From Siphonodentalium dalli (lineage: Eukaryota > Mollusca > Scaphopoda > Gadilida > Siphonodentaliidae): a stretch of DNA of 64,000 bases. The DNA is taken from contig CP136064.1 of NCBI GenBank assembly GCA_032622095.1, positions 219,310,205 through 219,374,204 of the forward strand. Direction: 5' to 3'. Both the position numbers and the translations under genes were made by a program. Numbering within the stretch: the stretch's first letter is position 1; each line of letters opens with the position of its first letter. Under the pieces are notes generated by a model. The model saw nothing but the letters and a program-made list of their open reading frames with translations, was not told the DNA's origin and ran no database searches. This document shows positions 1-12,600 of this stretch, one piece after another.

Positions 1-125
1 GAATACATTGGCCTAACAATATTTACCTTTACCTTGTAAGACAGTGCATTCTTTGATATAATAGAATGCACTGGCACAGGAACTTTAATGCTGCACCAGC
101 ACAACTCCGGTCAGGAAAGGGTTAA
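1..125 (-). mobile_element. Family B MITE (truncated by window start)
   Basis: Reverse-oriented right part of a family B element ending in CACCAGCACA and AAAGGGTTAA. It contains the AGAATGCACTGG hairpin arm. The rest of 126-535 shows only AT-rich intron. Confidence 0.7.
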
Positions 126-535
126 GGTGATCTTCTTTTAGTGTTTTGTTATGTTGAAAAAACAATGCATGTCTATCGGAATATTTCTGTTCAAATGATA
201 TCATATTGTTGTAACATATTAAATATTTGAGGTATGTAAAATATTTCAGCATTTCTGGAATCACTGGGCCAAGCATTTTTGTGCGAAAACTGCTAGCTCA
301 TATCAAAATGAGTGCAGCCTTGTATATCTTATAAATTATCCTCTAAATATGCTGTGTATGGGGTTATACAGCCATCTTAATATTCAATCATTTATAATTA
401 AAGATTAATCTAATTGTCAAAAGATCTTAATGAGGTCGTACTTGGTGTCACCATAATTAATAATACCACAAGTTTTAAGATGGTCATAAAAATACTCCAC
501 CCCCTAAACATAGTCTATATAATGACATCACTAAC

Positions 536-684
536 CTCAACGCTGCTATTGAGAAACTCCAAAAGATATTCAAATCCATCAGCTCCCGGAATCTCATCAA
601 CGATGTAACATATGAAGTTACGGAACTCTCTCTTACTAAGCTTGTTGTCATGGTACTTTGTCCTTCTTTGAAGCTCCCTCTTTC
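536..684 (-). CDS. EFCAB5: EFCAB5-like exon 11 (last exon in window)
   Basis: The exon has 149 nt, phase 1 in and phase 0 out, with acceptor CTTATTTTTAG and donor GAG|GTTAGT. The peptide contains YHDNKLSKREFRNFICYIVDE. Leu8 and Glu12 spacing about 39 residues after the first loop suggests the weaker partner of an EF-hand pair. No stop codon follows, and no further exon was recognised at 1-535. Confidence 0.8.
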
Positions 685-3600
685 CTAAAAATAAGATTAT
701 TTACAATTTAATTCAGTTTTAATGACTAACATTCATTTTTGTGAGTAATATCTTGTTCTAAAAGTTTAAAGATTTAGCATTTTAGCCATTTCTGCATTAT
801 AGCCAGAGTATAACCAGACTCTGTGAATATTAAAAATTCAATTCCATATTCAGTGAAATGAAATCCTTTTTTTTATTCTGAGGCTAACATTGATGACAAT
901 CATATGAATTTTGGGCCATAAGTATAATCTTATCTAATTCTAACTGCAATTTGAGATATCTCACGACTACACTCACCAAGCCAGGAAATAGTGTGTCTGA
1001 TATTTGGAGAATGAGGTCTCCAGAGGGTGAATTTAGTGACGCTATCCCGCACAGTGGGCTAGATTCACCAAATTCACCCTCTGGAAACGTCATCCTCCTT
1101 AAAGGCCTCAATGGGAAACCTAGGATCAGATTGAAGTTCCCCAGTTGAAGTTGGTGATGTTCACCTATTAATCACCTCAATTATGCATTTTATCTTGTGA
1201 AAATTATGGGATATAAAAACTGAATAGAAGGCAAAAAGAAGTTGAGACTATAGATACTTCAGAGAAAATGAGGCCTATAAGCAGAATGAGGTCACCAGAA
1301 GGTAAATTTGGTGATGCCAGCCTACTGTACAGGGTAGCATCACTAAATTCACCCTCTGAGGGACCTCATTCTGCAAATATCAGACACACTATTTCCAGAC
1401 TTGACACTCATGCTTTGATGCTTTCAATGTACAAAATGCCACTGCTGAAAATATGCCAAAATTGTTCAGCAGTCACTTACCAGTATCCATGTATTCATGC
1501 TCAACGTTGGTAACTCCATGGGAACTAGGCCATTAATTAAAGGAACCCAAGACACTCACAGTGGGCAAATGTGCAAAAATTATAAAAGTCTGTAAAAACA
1601 TCATTACCAGGAAGAACATGGAGAAGTAAATAAACTTAGTTCTCATATTAATTATTGATAACTCTCCAATAAAGAAATTTTGCATGTTGAAATCAATGTT
1701 CTGTGAACAAATCTGTTACAGTCATTTGTCAACAAACATTGCTAATCACAATAACTTAAAACATTTTACACTCAATATGATATTCAGAATATTTTTCAAT
1801 TCTTAGACCTTTTCTAATGTTCTGAATAAACTTTGGTATCTTATTGGGCTTTGATTGATCAGTATTGCCGCTGTATCCGTAATGATTACATGACAATGCT
1901 TTTGAAATGTGAAATCTTCTTAGTGGAGAGTTTTTGATAACGAAATTTCGAACAAAGTCGATCTATGGTGATTATAATTGTTTTACAGACCTTTATAAAA
2001 TTTATGTCATTTCACAGGAAACTACTTCGAAGGCCTGGAGTCCCTTTAAAAATAGCACATAGGTTCTCAGGCAATAATATATTGAAGAAGGGAGGGAGAC
2101 ATTTTATTGTTATTTTTTTGTGGAGAAATCTAGAATATATTATAACAGAACGAGAGAGAGAGAGAGAGTGAGGGAGCTGCACCGAAAGTTGGCAGCAACC
2201 GGAATCCCAAGCCAGTCACCCATCTAAGGATTAACTGAGCTTGATGTTGCTTAACTTCGGCGATCGCACAAAGCATCTAACTACTGTGAACAAGAGATCT
2301 AGTATATCTCGAGCAAAGAAGTCATCAGCCTTCTATATTTACAATGCGACGGCTACACTACTCCCCCTTTGTTTTGAGATTCACTGATTCTCACCCGAGT
2401 CCTCCCCCAGAGTGGTCGCATCATGACACCGTCCTTTGAGCAAGCCCCCAGTGTAACAGAATGAGAGCGAGAGAAGTGCGGGAGTCGCACCAAAAAGTGG
2501 CAGCACCCGGAATCCCAATTTAAGCCAGTTACCCATCCAAAGACTAAACAAGCTGGACATAGCTTAACTTCGGTGATCACACAAAGCGTCTGATGACAGT
2601 GACCAAGAAACCTACACCTCTCGATCGCAGAAGTAATCGGCCTTCTATATTTACACCATGACCGCTACAATATGAATAATTTTATGGGATAAAATCCAAC
2701 AATTTTCTATCCAATCTCCAAAAGACACCTATCCAAATTTCCAATTGTGGATAAAAATTGACTTTGAACAATTTGCCAATAAAGAATTTTGATAAAGCCC
2801 TCTTTGAGTGATGTGGGAGGTGGCTGACAACACGCTGTTTGATAAAGCCCTCTTTGAGTGATGTGGGAGGTGCCAGACAACACAGTGTTTGATGAAGCCC
2901 TCTTTTGGTGATGATGGAGGTGCATGAGAACAAGTTATTTTTTCTTTATTTGGCTCTAGTTGTATAATGAATTGCATGCTGCAGAACATGATAAAACAGA
3001 CTGACCCCTGTCGATGGCTTCTAACTCCTGTCCCTCCTTGTATCTGAGCAGGAGACTCTCCACCTCCTCTATATCCAGGAAGCCACTCCCATCGTTATCC
3101 CATTTCTCAAATAACTGGTCAATCATGAGCTTACGCTTCGATGACATAGCATCCCTACGAGCCTAAAAGACAAGAAAATTGCATTGAAAAATATTCAAAC
3201 TCTTTATTAATTGTTGAGGTTTTAAAAGGTGTAGGTATTAACCCTTTCAGTGCGTTATGTGCGTGGAATACACCAGTCTATATACATCTTAGACAATCCT
3301 TCAACTGACAACTTTGGTCAGAATGTTAGAGCAAACAAATGTGAATTTGGACACAAATGCAGTATCAGCTTGTTTGAAAAATAGTATAGCATCTGCTCGT
3401 AGCTGACAAAATAATAAGTAATATGTCATATCTTAGTTCATTACCCCTTTCTTTGTTTCTGGTTGCGCTTTCGATCGCCTCGGCCATTTTGAATGCGTGA
3501 TACTCATGAAATCAAAATCATGTGATTCCCCACCGTGTATATGCCCACTGTTGTTGACTTAATCTGGAAATTATATCTGGTACTGAGCCATATATACAAA

Positions 3601-6600
3601 TAAATATTCAATGCTCAGCTAAACTGTACCTTAAGAAGCCTCTCCATCTTTTCTTTCTCTGTCTCGACGTAACCGCCCTTCACGTACTTGACAAGGTTAT
3701 CCATGACGTTCCTCTGTGGATGATCACCCATAAATGTTTCCAGGAGCTGAACAAACTGTGACACATTGAGACTGCTCTCGTCAAATGTTGACATCTGAGA
3801 CTGACTCCTAGTTACAGATGCGGCACTCACGTCTGTGGAAAGTAGAAATAAAATAAAATAATTTAACCCTTTCGTGATGGCAGCTGTGCTGGTGCAGCAT
3901 TAATGATCCTATGCAAGTGCAATCTCTTATAAATGGGAATCTCCCATAGGGAGCCTCGCATATATATAAGAGAAAGCATTGGCTTCCAATGTCAAGATAT
4001 TGTTAGGCCAATGTATTCTCTTATATATTGAGGCTCCCTATGGGAGACTTGCATATACAAGAGAATGCATTGGCACAGGGTTTCGCTAAATTTCAGGATG
4101 CATCAGTCATAGAAGGGTTAAAAGTGCATAATGCTACAGATAAAACTTTCTATATTTCGAATTACAATCCAAATTATATTGTTTCTGTGGGCAGGGCAAT
4201 TAACACAGATATAGTATCTGGAAATATCAGTGTAGAAACTGTTTCCAGTAAAGAACACAACCTGCTGTAATTAGCTAATAATATAAGTCTTCATGCAAGA
4301 TTAAAGGCTTCTTTTGAGCACAGATCTTCATTCCTATGACACGGTTTGGTAAAATATAATGCAACCATAATGCAAGCATATGAAACAGACATCTGTGAAA
4401 CCAAAATTTCAGAATTAACATTGCACGTTACTGGAGGTATTTGTCTCGGTATTAACTTTTGTGTTGATAAACTATAATTCATGTCAGTGGTCACAGCCGT
4501 GTAAAATTTGTAGCATTATAACAACTGACTGATATACTGTTGGCTTAGAAAATTAGCCTTATATAAATGTTAACACAGCTGAAACCTACCTGTAGTTGGT
4601 CTCTCAAATTCTGTACCATCAGCAAATTTGACACTTGTTTCTTTGGCAGAGCTATTTGTTTCCGTCCCGGGGCCAGTAATAGATTTATCTTCCTTGTTTG
4701 AAGGCTCTGGTGATTTCATTTGACCAGGTGATCCTAAAATTAATTTTCTGTTTTATGCTTACCATCTAAACATGTTTTAATACCACAAAAATCGTTACTT
4801 AGGTTTAAAAAAAAATGTCTAAATTCTCAGGGTTATAATAAATTATGGACTTTCCATTTTAACTATTTACCCTTTCATGACGGCCAGTACATTCTCTTAT
4901 ATATGCGAGTCTCCTATAGGGAACATTGCATATATAAGAGAATGCATTGGCTTACAAGGTCAAGGTATTTAATATTTATAAGAGAATGCATTGGCTTACA
5001 AGGTCAAGGTATTTAATATTGTCAGGCCAATTTATTCTCTTATATATGCGAGGCTCCCTATGGGAGCATATATAAGAGAATGCATTGCCATAGGGTTTTC
5101 TCAAAATTTGAGAAAGCTCCAGTCATGGAAGGGTCAAGGTTATCTATTGACACATAATCACACAGGCTGGAACCAAGGTATCTCCATCCAAGATATCTTG
5201 GACACTGAACTGGGGCTTATATCCTTCATGCTCTGCATTAATTTTATCACTTAACCCTTTACCCAACAGAACGGCCCTGTGCCAATGCATTCTCTTATAT
5301 ATGCGAGTCGACCATAGGTCGCCTCGCATATATAAGAGAATGCATTGGCGTAACACATAATAAAAATGATAAAATTGTCAAAGAATGTAGAAAAATATTA
5401 TAAAAATTGTTAAAAAATGTAAGAAAAAATTATAAAATTGTTAAAGAATGTAAGAAAAAATGGTAAAAAGTGTTGAAAAAAGATTTTTTTTAGGCCAATG
5501 CATTCTCTTATATATGCGAGGCGACCTATGGTCGACTCGCATATATAAGAGAATGCATTGGCACAGGGCATAACTGTAACCATCACAATGTGGTCAATAA
5601 ACCGGTTCCAATGATATCCATATTTGTATGGTGTTATTGAGACAGACCGAAGATATTTTAGGCTGTTGAAGCTTTATTTGGGCGTTTTTGGCCGTTTTGC
5701 TGGGTAAAGGGTTAAAATCGATAAGAGTGACCAATTCAACAATGCTACGCGATACAAAGAAAATTATTTTTACCCCAGTGTGCTAAGCATCTTGGTATCC
5801 CTAGTATCGTTTGACTATTAGGATGGAAAACATTTTGTTTGTTTCATTATTTTTTTCTGCTACCAAAAAGTGGTTTAACATCCACAATAAGATAATCAAT
5901 ATTTTCATTTGTATACCTGGAACACTTGCTATGACAGGTTCATTGTTGACAATTTCCATATCGGCCCCGCTCGCTGTTGTAACCATAGTAACAGAGCCAC
6001 TCTCACTGTTGTCAGATGCTGGCTTTTCTTCAGTACTTTCACCTGAAGATGAGAGAACAACTGTTTTCTCTGAGGAAACTTCTGACGGGGGATTTGCTTC
6101 TTCCTCTTTTTTCTCCTCCTTTGGTGGGTCTTCTACATCATCTTTTTTTTCCTCACTGATATCTTCTTTCTTGTCCTCGTCCTCAACATTATCCATTTTC
6201 TTGTCAGGCTTCTCATTTTCCTTTTCGGTACTTTCAGAAGGTGTAACATCAGTGACCTCTTTATTATCCATCTCATTTTCTTTAGAATCAGATGTAATTT
6301 TGTCTTCCATGCCATCGGACACTACAGTGCTGTCTAATGTTTCGATGGTATACTGCTTTACGCTATCATCAATACTCTCACCACTTGTGTCTGAAATTAA
6401 TAAAAGTAATGCCATTAGGTTAAAGGATTGCTATCCTGATGAAACAACAAAACACTATCGGAAAGCCACCCCTATTGTGATCACAATGATCCAAGTCCCA
6501 TAACAATCGCGTAATAAATAAGCCTAGAAATAAATAAATAATACCCCCACCGGTTGTCGGCTATCTCCGTCGCAAATCCTCATATGACGTCAAATGAGTA

Positions 6601-9600
6601 AACTAATTAAAAATACGGAATCGGAGTCGGAGTTAATTGTGTCTACCTATATGACGTCATATGAGTGGCGATGGAAAATGCGGAATCGAGCGCGTGAGTG
6701 TAATGGAATAACTGCGGGGCATGGCATGTCAATAACATTGTGTACACGTGGTGAATTTTCAACGCCCGGTGAGTTATCTTCACTTGTGATTTGTCATAAG
6801 TGCTGCTTGGAAAGTTATTGTTTTGACAAGAAACATAGAAGGCCGATTGAGCGGGGTGGATAAAACTTTCGTGTCAAAAATAAAGCTTATAAAAACACGA
6901 GCCGACATGTGAACTCTATTCGGGTGCGTGTTCACGATGTTGTTTTAATTTTCCATATATATGCCCCGATTGTCCCGTATTTACAATTCATTCGTGACAA
7001 TGCCAAATAAATGCAGTGTTTTCGGCTGTGGCCGGTATAGTGACTCTCAATTAGGTATAATTCTGCATTCATTTTCAAACGACGTTCGTTTACGTGACAT
7101 TTGGTGGGATTTCTGTGGGAAACCCGTTACTCAAAATCAGAAACTATTGAAGTAGTTGCCAACGAAATAGTCCTGAATTTGTTCCGTCCACTTCGAAAAA
7201 ATGTGTATTGAGCACAACGCGAATACACTTGGCCCGAACAGTGGCAACCGACGACAACTCAGAGGAAATGCAACCCCCACGTTAAACAAATGGACCACAG
7301 ACGAGAATGCCATCCCAAGAAAAACGTCAACTCCCGTAAAGAATATAAATTTGCCGGAGCTTCCAGTCGTGAGTATATCCAATCGAACCTATCGCTAAAA
7401 AGCCAAAACATATACCAAATAAAGAGCGTTTCATTTTACGAGTCAGTCATGGTTACGAATACATACCATTGCAGTTAAAGTGGGGAGTATATTGATGAAT
7501 AATTTAGTAAAGTATTCACGATGACAACTCGAGTCCCCATTTTCCTTCACTATGACTCAATAAAGAGCGTTCCATGTTAAGAGTAGTCCTTATATGGTGC
7601 GAATAAAAAGAGTTTAATAAACCGGAAATTGCTACGACTTTGACGGATATATAAAGCATGTATATCGCAAGTTCGTGTGCATGTATTTACGTGTATTGGT
7701 GTAAACAGTAAATAATCACGATGACAACTGTTCTAAGTCGAGTCCCAATTTTCCTTTACCATGACTAAATAAAGAGCATTCACTGTACAATAAATCACAG
7801 ATGAAGACTTTGATATATTAATAAGTATATTCTACCACGATGTATAAATAAATTATCGTATATTATTTCGGGTTTACGGTCAGTTATCTATATAAACATG
7901 TGCTCGTGTTTCTCTTTTTTTCGTTACCGGAATAGTCAAATTATATTATATATTCATATAAAGATTGCATATATGCGAAGACTTGCACAGTTAATACTAA
8001 TAGACAATTATCATATCGTAAACATTCCAGTGTCCAGATCCTACGTAAAATGCGGCATGGCTTTATAATAACAACACATCGCGATACATATAATAATACC
8101 ACGCTAAAGACGTTTAATTGTGAGAACACGATGTATTTGCATTCGCAGTGTTCCCCCATTATGCGACAAACGTCAAAAGCCGCGATGGAATTCATGATCG
8201 CTTTGCGCGTGCAAACTTATGGTATCGTTGAATATCTATGCGTTGTAAATGAGTTACCACGTGGTCGATCATGTGACTATGCTTCTGTTTACACGTGACA
8301 ATCATGTGATGTGGCCGATGATCACGTGACTCGTCTAAAACACAAAATCTTCGGCTAACTTCGGAATTTTTTTTAATCGTTATAAAAATAACGATTAGCG
8401 GCCGAATATTAGATTACATGCGCATAATGGACATTTTATGTATATATTATCGGTATATTGAAAGAAAATACAAATTTTTTTTTCAGGATCATATTCCTTT
8501 AAGGTTCACCATTATTTCAGATGCTCGGTCACATTTTGATATTGTCCGATTTATTGTTGGGAGGAAAGACCGTGCAGAGCAAGCCTTGAAATAGTGTGTC
8601 TGACATTTGCAGAATGGGGTCCCCAGAGGGTAAATTTAGTAACACTATCCCGCATGTCAGGCTAGCATAACCAAATTCACCCTCTGGGAACCTCATTCTG
8701 TTTATGCCTCTACTGTTATGGGATACCTTGGATCAGATTGAAATTCCCCATTGAAGTTGGTAATGTTCACCCATTGGTCACCTCGAATATGCATTTTATC
8801 TTCTGCAAATTATGGGATATAGAAATTAACAGTGTACATGCAAACCAGAGATCCCATGTAAGCATAATGCCATACTTTATCATGGAACACCAATCAGCTA
8901 TTTTTGCGATTAGAACCAGCTTTGCCATCATTGGAAAGCTTATGGTGGCCTAGAGTGCTATAAACCTTAACCCTTTCTGTAAGAGTAGTTTCCTTAGGGA
9001 ATGTTCAGACAATAAGTTCAACAAGCGGCCATTCAATTTATTATCTAAACATTTCTGCCAATCAATAAGACTACTTTTGTGCTTGTATCATCTTTTTGTC
9101 TGCCTGTTGTCTACTCCAATTTCCTGAACACCCCTTATAATGAATAATAGACCATTCCAATGTATACTTTTTAAACTGGTGGGAGAATCCATCCAGTAAA
9201 AAAACGATTGATGAAGGTTCCACATACGACGCAGTTGTAACCACCAAATTGATGAACTATTTCCTCATTTAGACAGTCAATCATATTGGACAGTACACCA
9301 GATATTTGCCCCAAGACCCATAGAAAATTGAAGCGGATAATCACATTTAAAATTTATAAGCTTTCATGTATTTGCAAGACCCAATACAATTCAGACGCCA
9401 CAGAACAGACAAGAAACAACTAGTCAGCCCTTGAAATTGGCATATTTCTTCTACGGTATTGCTTTACAATTGTATGAAATTCTACAATGGCTTCTACCGC
9501 TTTTTCTACTGCATCACCTTTTGCCATAGCTAATTACGAGGGCTGACTAGTGACCAGTTCTAATTATCATGAATGATTCGCCATTTTGTTTGATACAGGA

Positions 9601-12600
9601 TAGATTGTTGACCATTCCCATGTTGCCATAGCACAGAAGGATCGCAAATCTCCCCAGAGGGTGAATTTAGTGACGCTATCGAGCATAGCAGGCTAGCATC
9701 ACTAAATTCACCCTCTGGGGACCTCATTCTGCTTAGGCCTCATCTTCTCTGGAAATTTTCTTTGATATAAAATTTCTATAGAAACTTATTCACATAGATT
9801 CTATATATTTTTTTTAGTTTAGTTTCGCTATATCCCCCAATTGGCGGAAGACACATTGCATTAATCGAGGTTCCCAATGGGTGTATATCACAATATTCAC
9901 CATTTGGGAACTTCAAATGGAGTCTATGTCTCCCATAGCGGATGAGGCCATGCAGAATGAGGTCCCCAGAGGGGGAATTTGGTGATGCTAGCCTGCTGTG
10001 CGGGATAGCATCACTAAATTCACCCTCTGGGGACCTCATTCTGCAAATGACAGGCACACTAAACTCAGCCTTGGCCAGGACTAGTGATTAGATTATTACC
10101 TTTGCTCACAGTGGAGTCCTCAACTTTGAGATCCTGAGAATCTGACTCTTTAGGTATGTCCTCTGGCTGCATGCTAGCGACAATATCGTCAAACTCATCA
10201 TCACTAATACTGTCGTCTGCCTCATCCACCTCAACAACTGGCCCTGTAATCAAAGTCGAGGATGATAAAATACAGTATTCCACATCAAACCACACAACGC
10301 AACCCATGGAAGATGAAAATAATCTAGTATACCACAATATTAAAGCACATATAAAATTATTAGACGCTTAATAAATTATCGATACAAAATAGCATACCTG
10401 ATTTGCATTCATTGAAAATATTGTTTTGAAATTGCCTAAGTGTATTAGGTAGTATCATTTTTGTTTTAGAAAAGTTTTTCCACCAGGCCTTTGTCCAAGA
10501 AATTTTCTGAATTGCTGAACTGTAAAACATAGCTTTTCAAACAAGGAAAAATAAACAATCAACAAGAATGATATGTGAAAAGAATTACATCCAGGCCTCC
10601 TAATTTGATCCGGACATTTGCAGAATGAGGTCTCCAGAGGGAAATTTAGTGATGCTACCCCGCACAGTGGGTTAGCATCACTAAATTCACCCTCTGGGGA
10701 CCTCATTCTGCTTAGGCCTCATATTTCTCTAGAAAGTACCTTTTATTATTAAATTTTTAATAAAGTTTTTTAGTTTTTTCAGAATCTTCTTTAGAAAGTT
10801 TCTTTTTCTTTTTTAGTTTAGTTTCTCTATATCGCCAACTAGGGGCAGATGACATAATGCATAATCGAGGTGTCCAATGGGTGCACATCACCATCTCTAC
10901 CATCTGGGACCCTCATTCTGCAAATGTCCAGCACCATATTTTTTAGGCCTACTTACATCTCCTTGGGTTTCTGACGAGATGCTTTGTGGAATCTGTAGCA
11001 TTGTCGTAGAAGTCTTCAAATAGTTTTATAATTCTGTGTCTGTCTAAGATGCCAATCTGAAATAATTACCAAGGAATGAAGTTCTAATAAAAATTAGACC
11101 CTCGAACAAGCCACGCCGAAAAGAAAGAAAATAGTAATCATTCTTGATGGTAATGGAATTCCCAGCTTTAGACCCTGAAATGAGGTACAGTAATGCTCTA
11201 AGTAATCGACTTAAGGGTAACTTTTCAGGATTTAGTCGGAAATATGGCTTGTTGCCATTCATTGGAAAGCTCTCGGGAAATCCTGAAAAGTTACCCATAA
11301 TTCTGCTGTGGTTAAGCAGTCGATTAATTAGGGCATTACTGTAGCTTGTTCGAGAGTCTAATTTTAATTAGAACGGCATGGAAAAAATGGCTTTGCAAAA
11401 TTAACATTCAGTTTGTATACATATTTTCTCGCCCATATTAATCCTAGCTTCCTTAACCACTCACTGTCTGGCCCCTTCTGTTTGAGCAAAATTGGCTCAG
11501 AATTTATGGAGAATATATTTCTTGAAAAATATGTTGACTGGTGATCCTACTAATTAGTAGATCTATGACATTTTAATAGAAGTAAGCTTTGATTGGTTGA
11601 TGAATTATATCAGGTAAGCTAAAGTTTAAAGCATTCGCTTATCAAGATATCCCCTCTTTCGAGAAACTCCATCTTAAAGAAATACATGGAAAGCACCATC
11701 ACAAATTGAATAATATTCATGTCATAATTCTAAATTTTAATGGGAAAATGAAAAGAATTTAACAATCATAAATTGAGTAAAATGCAATGATACTATTATT
11801 AATTTCAGTAAATCTTTTTGGCCTGCAATACCAATAAAATAGTATTTACCCCACTGTGGTCACATGACAGGAAGAGATTTGTGAGTGACACTCGTCGATT
11901 TTCTCGCAATGTTGATTCTTTGTAATCTTCAGCACAGTTTTCGAAGTGAATCCGAAACTGTTCAAATATTTCACTCGTCATGCTCTCAACACAGTTCAAT
12001 ACAAACTGAAACAGGAAGACAAGGACTTAGGGCGATGAAATTACCATATTAGTATTACATGTGATTTATATATGAAACAATATTTCGGCATAAACTGAAT
12101 TTACCCCACCTTGACACCCCACAATTACTGGGTTTCAAGTATAATACACCAACTACTACTTGTAGCAATTAATCCTTTCATGACTGGAGCTGCGCTGGGG
12201 CATCATTAAAGATCACGTGCCAGTGCATTCTCTTATATATGAGAGTCTCCCATAGGAAGCCTCGCATATATAAGAGAATGCACAGGCTTACAAGGTCAAG
12301 GTAAATATTGTTACATGTAGGCCAATGTATTCTCTTATATACATGAGTTTCCCATAATGAGGCTCCCTATGGGAAACTCGCATATACGGTATAAGAGAAT
12401 GCATAGGCACAGGATTTTCGCATAAATTCAGGAAGCTCCAGCCACGGAAGGGCTAATACTAATATGGCATATAAACATAACAAATTCCACAGTAATTCGC
12501 AAAATCTGTCAAATGAGTATCACCGTAATTTTTAAATGAAACACTATGTCATACTTTGTATTGGAAGTTTTTCAACTTTCAATTCTCTAATTTTTCAATC

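Noticed and set aside
2193-2268. Functional 5S rRNA gene
   Set aside because: Only the internal part matches; the 5' third, terminal stem and T-run terminator are missing.
5811-6503. 230-codon plus-strand open frame, serine-rich
   Set aside because: It is the antisense of the acidic EFCAB5-like exon 7; Glu/Asp/Lys codons read backwards give Ser/Leu/Phe.
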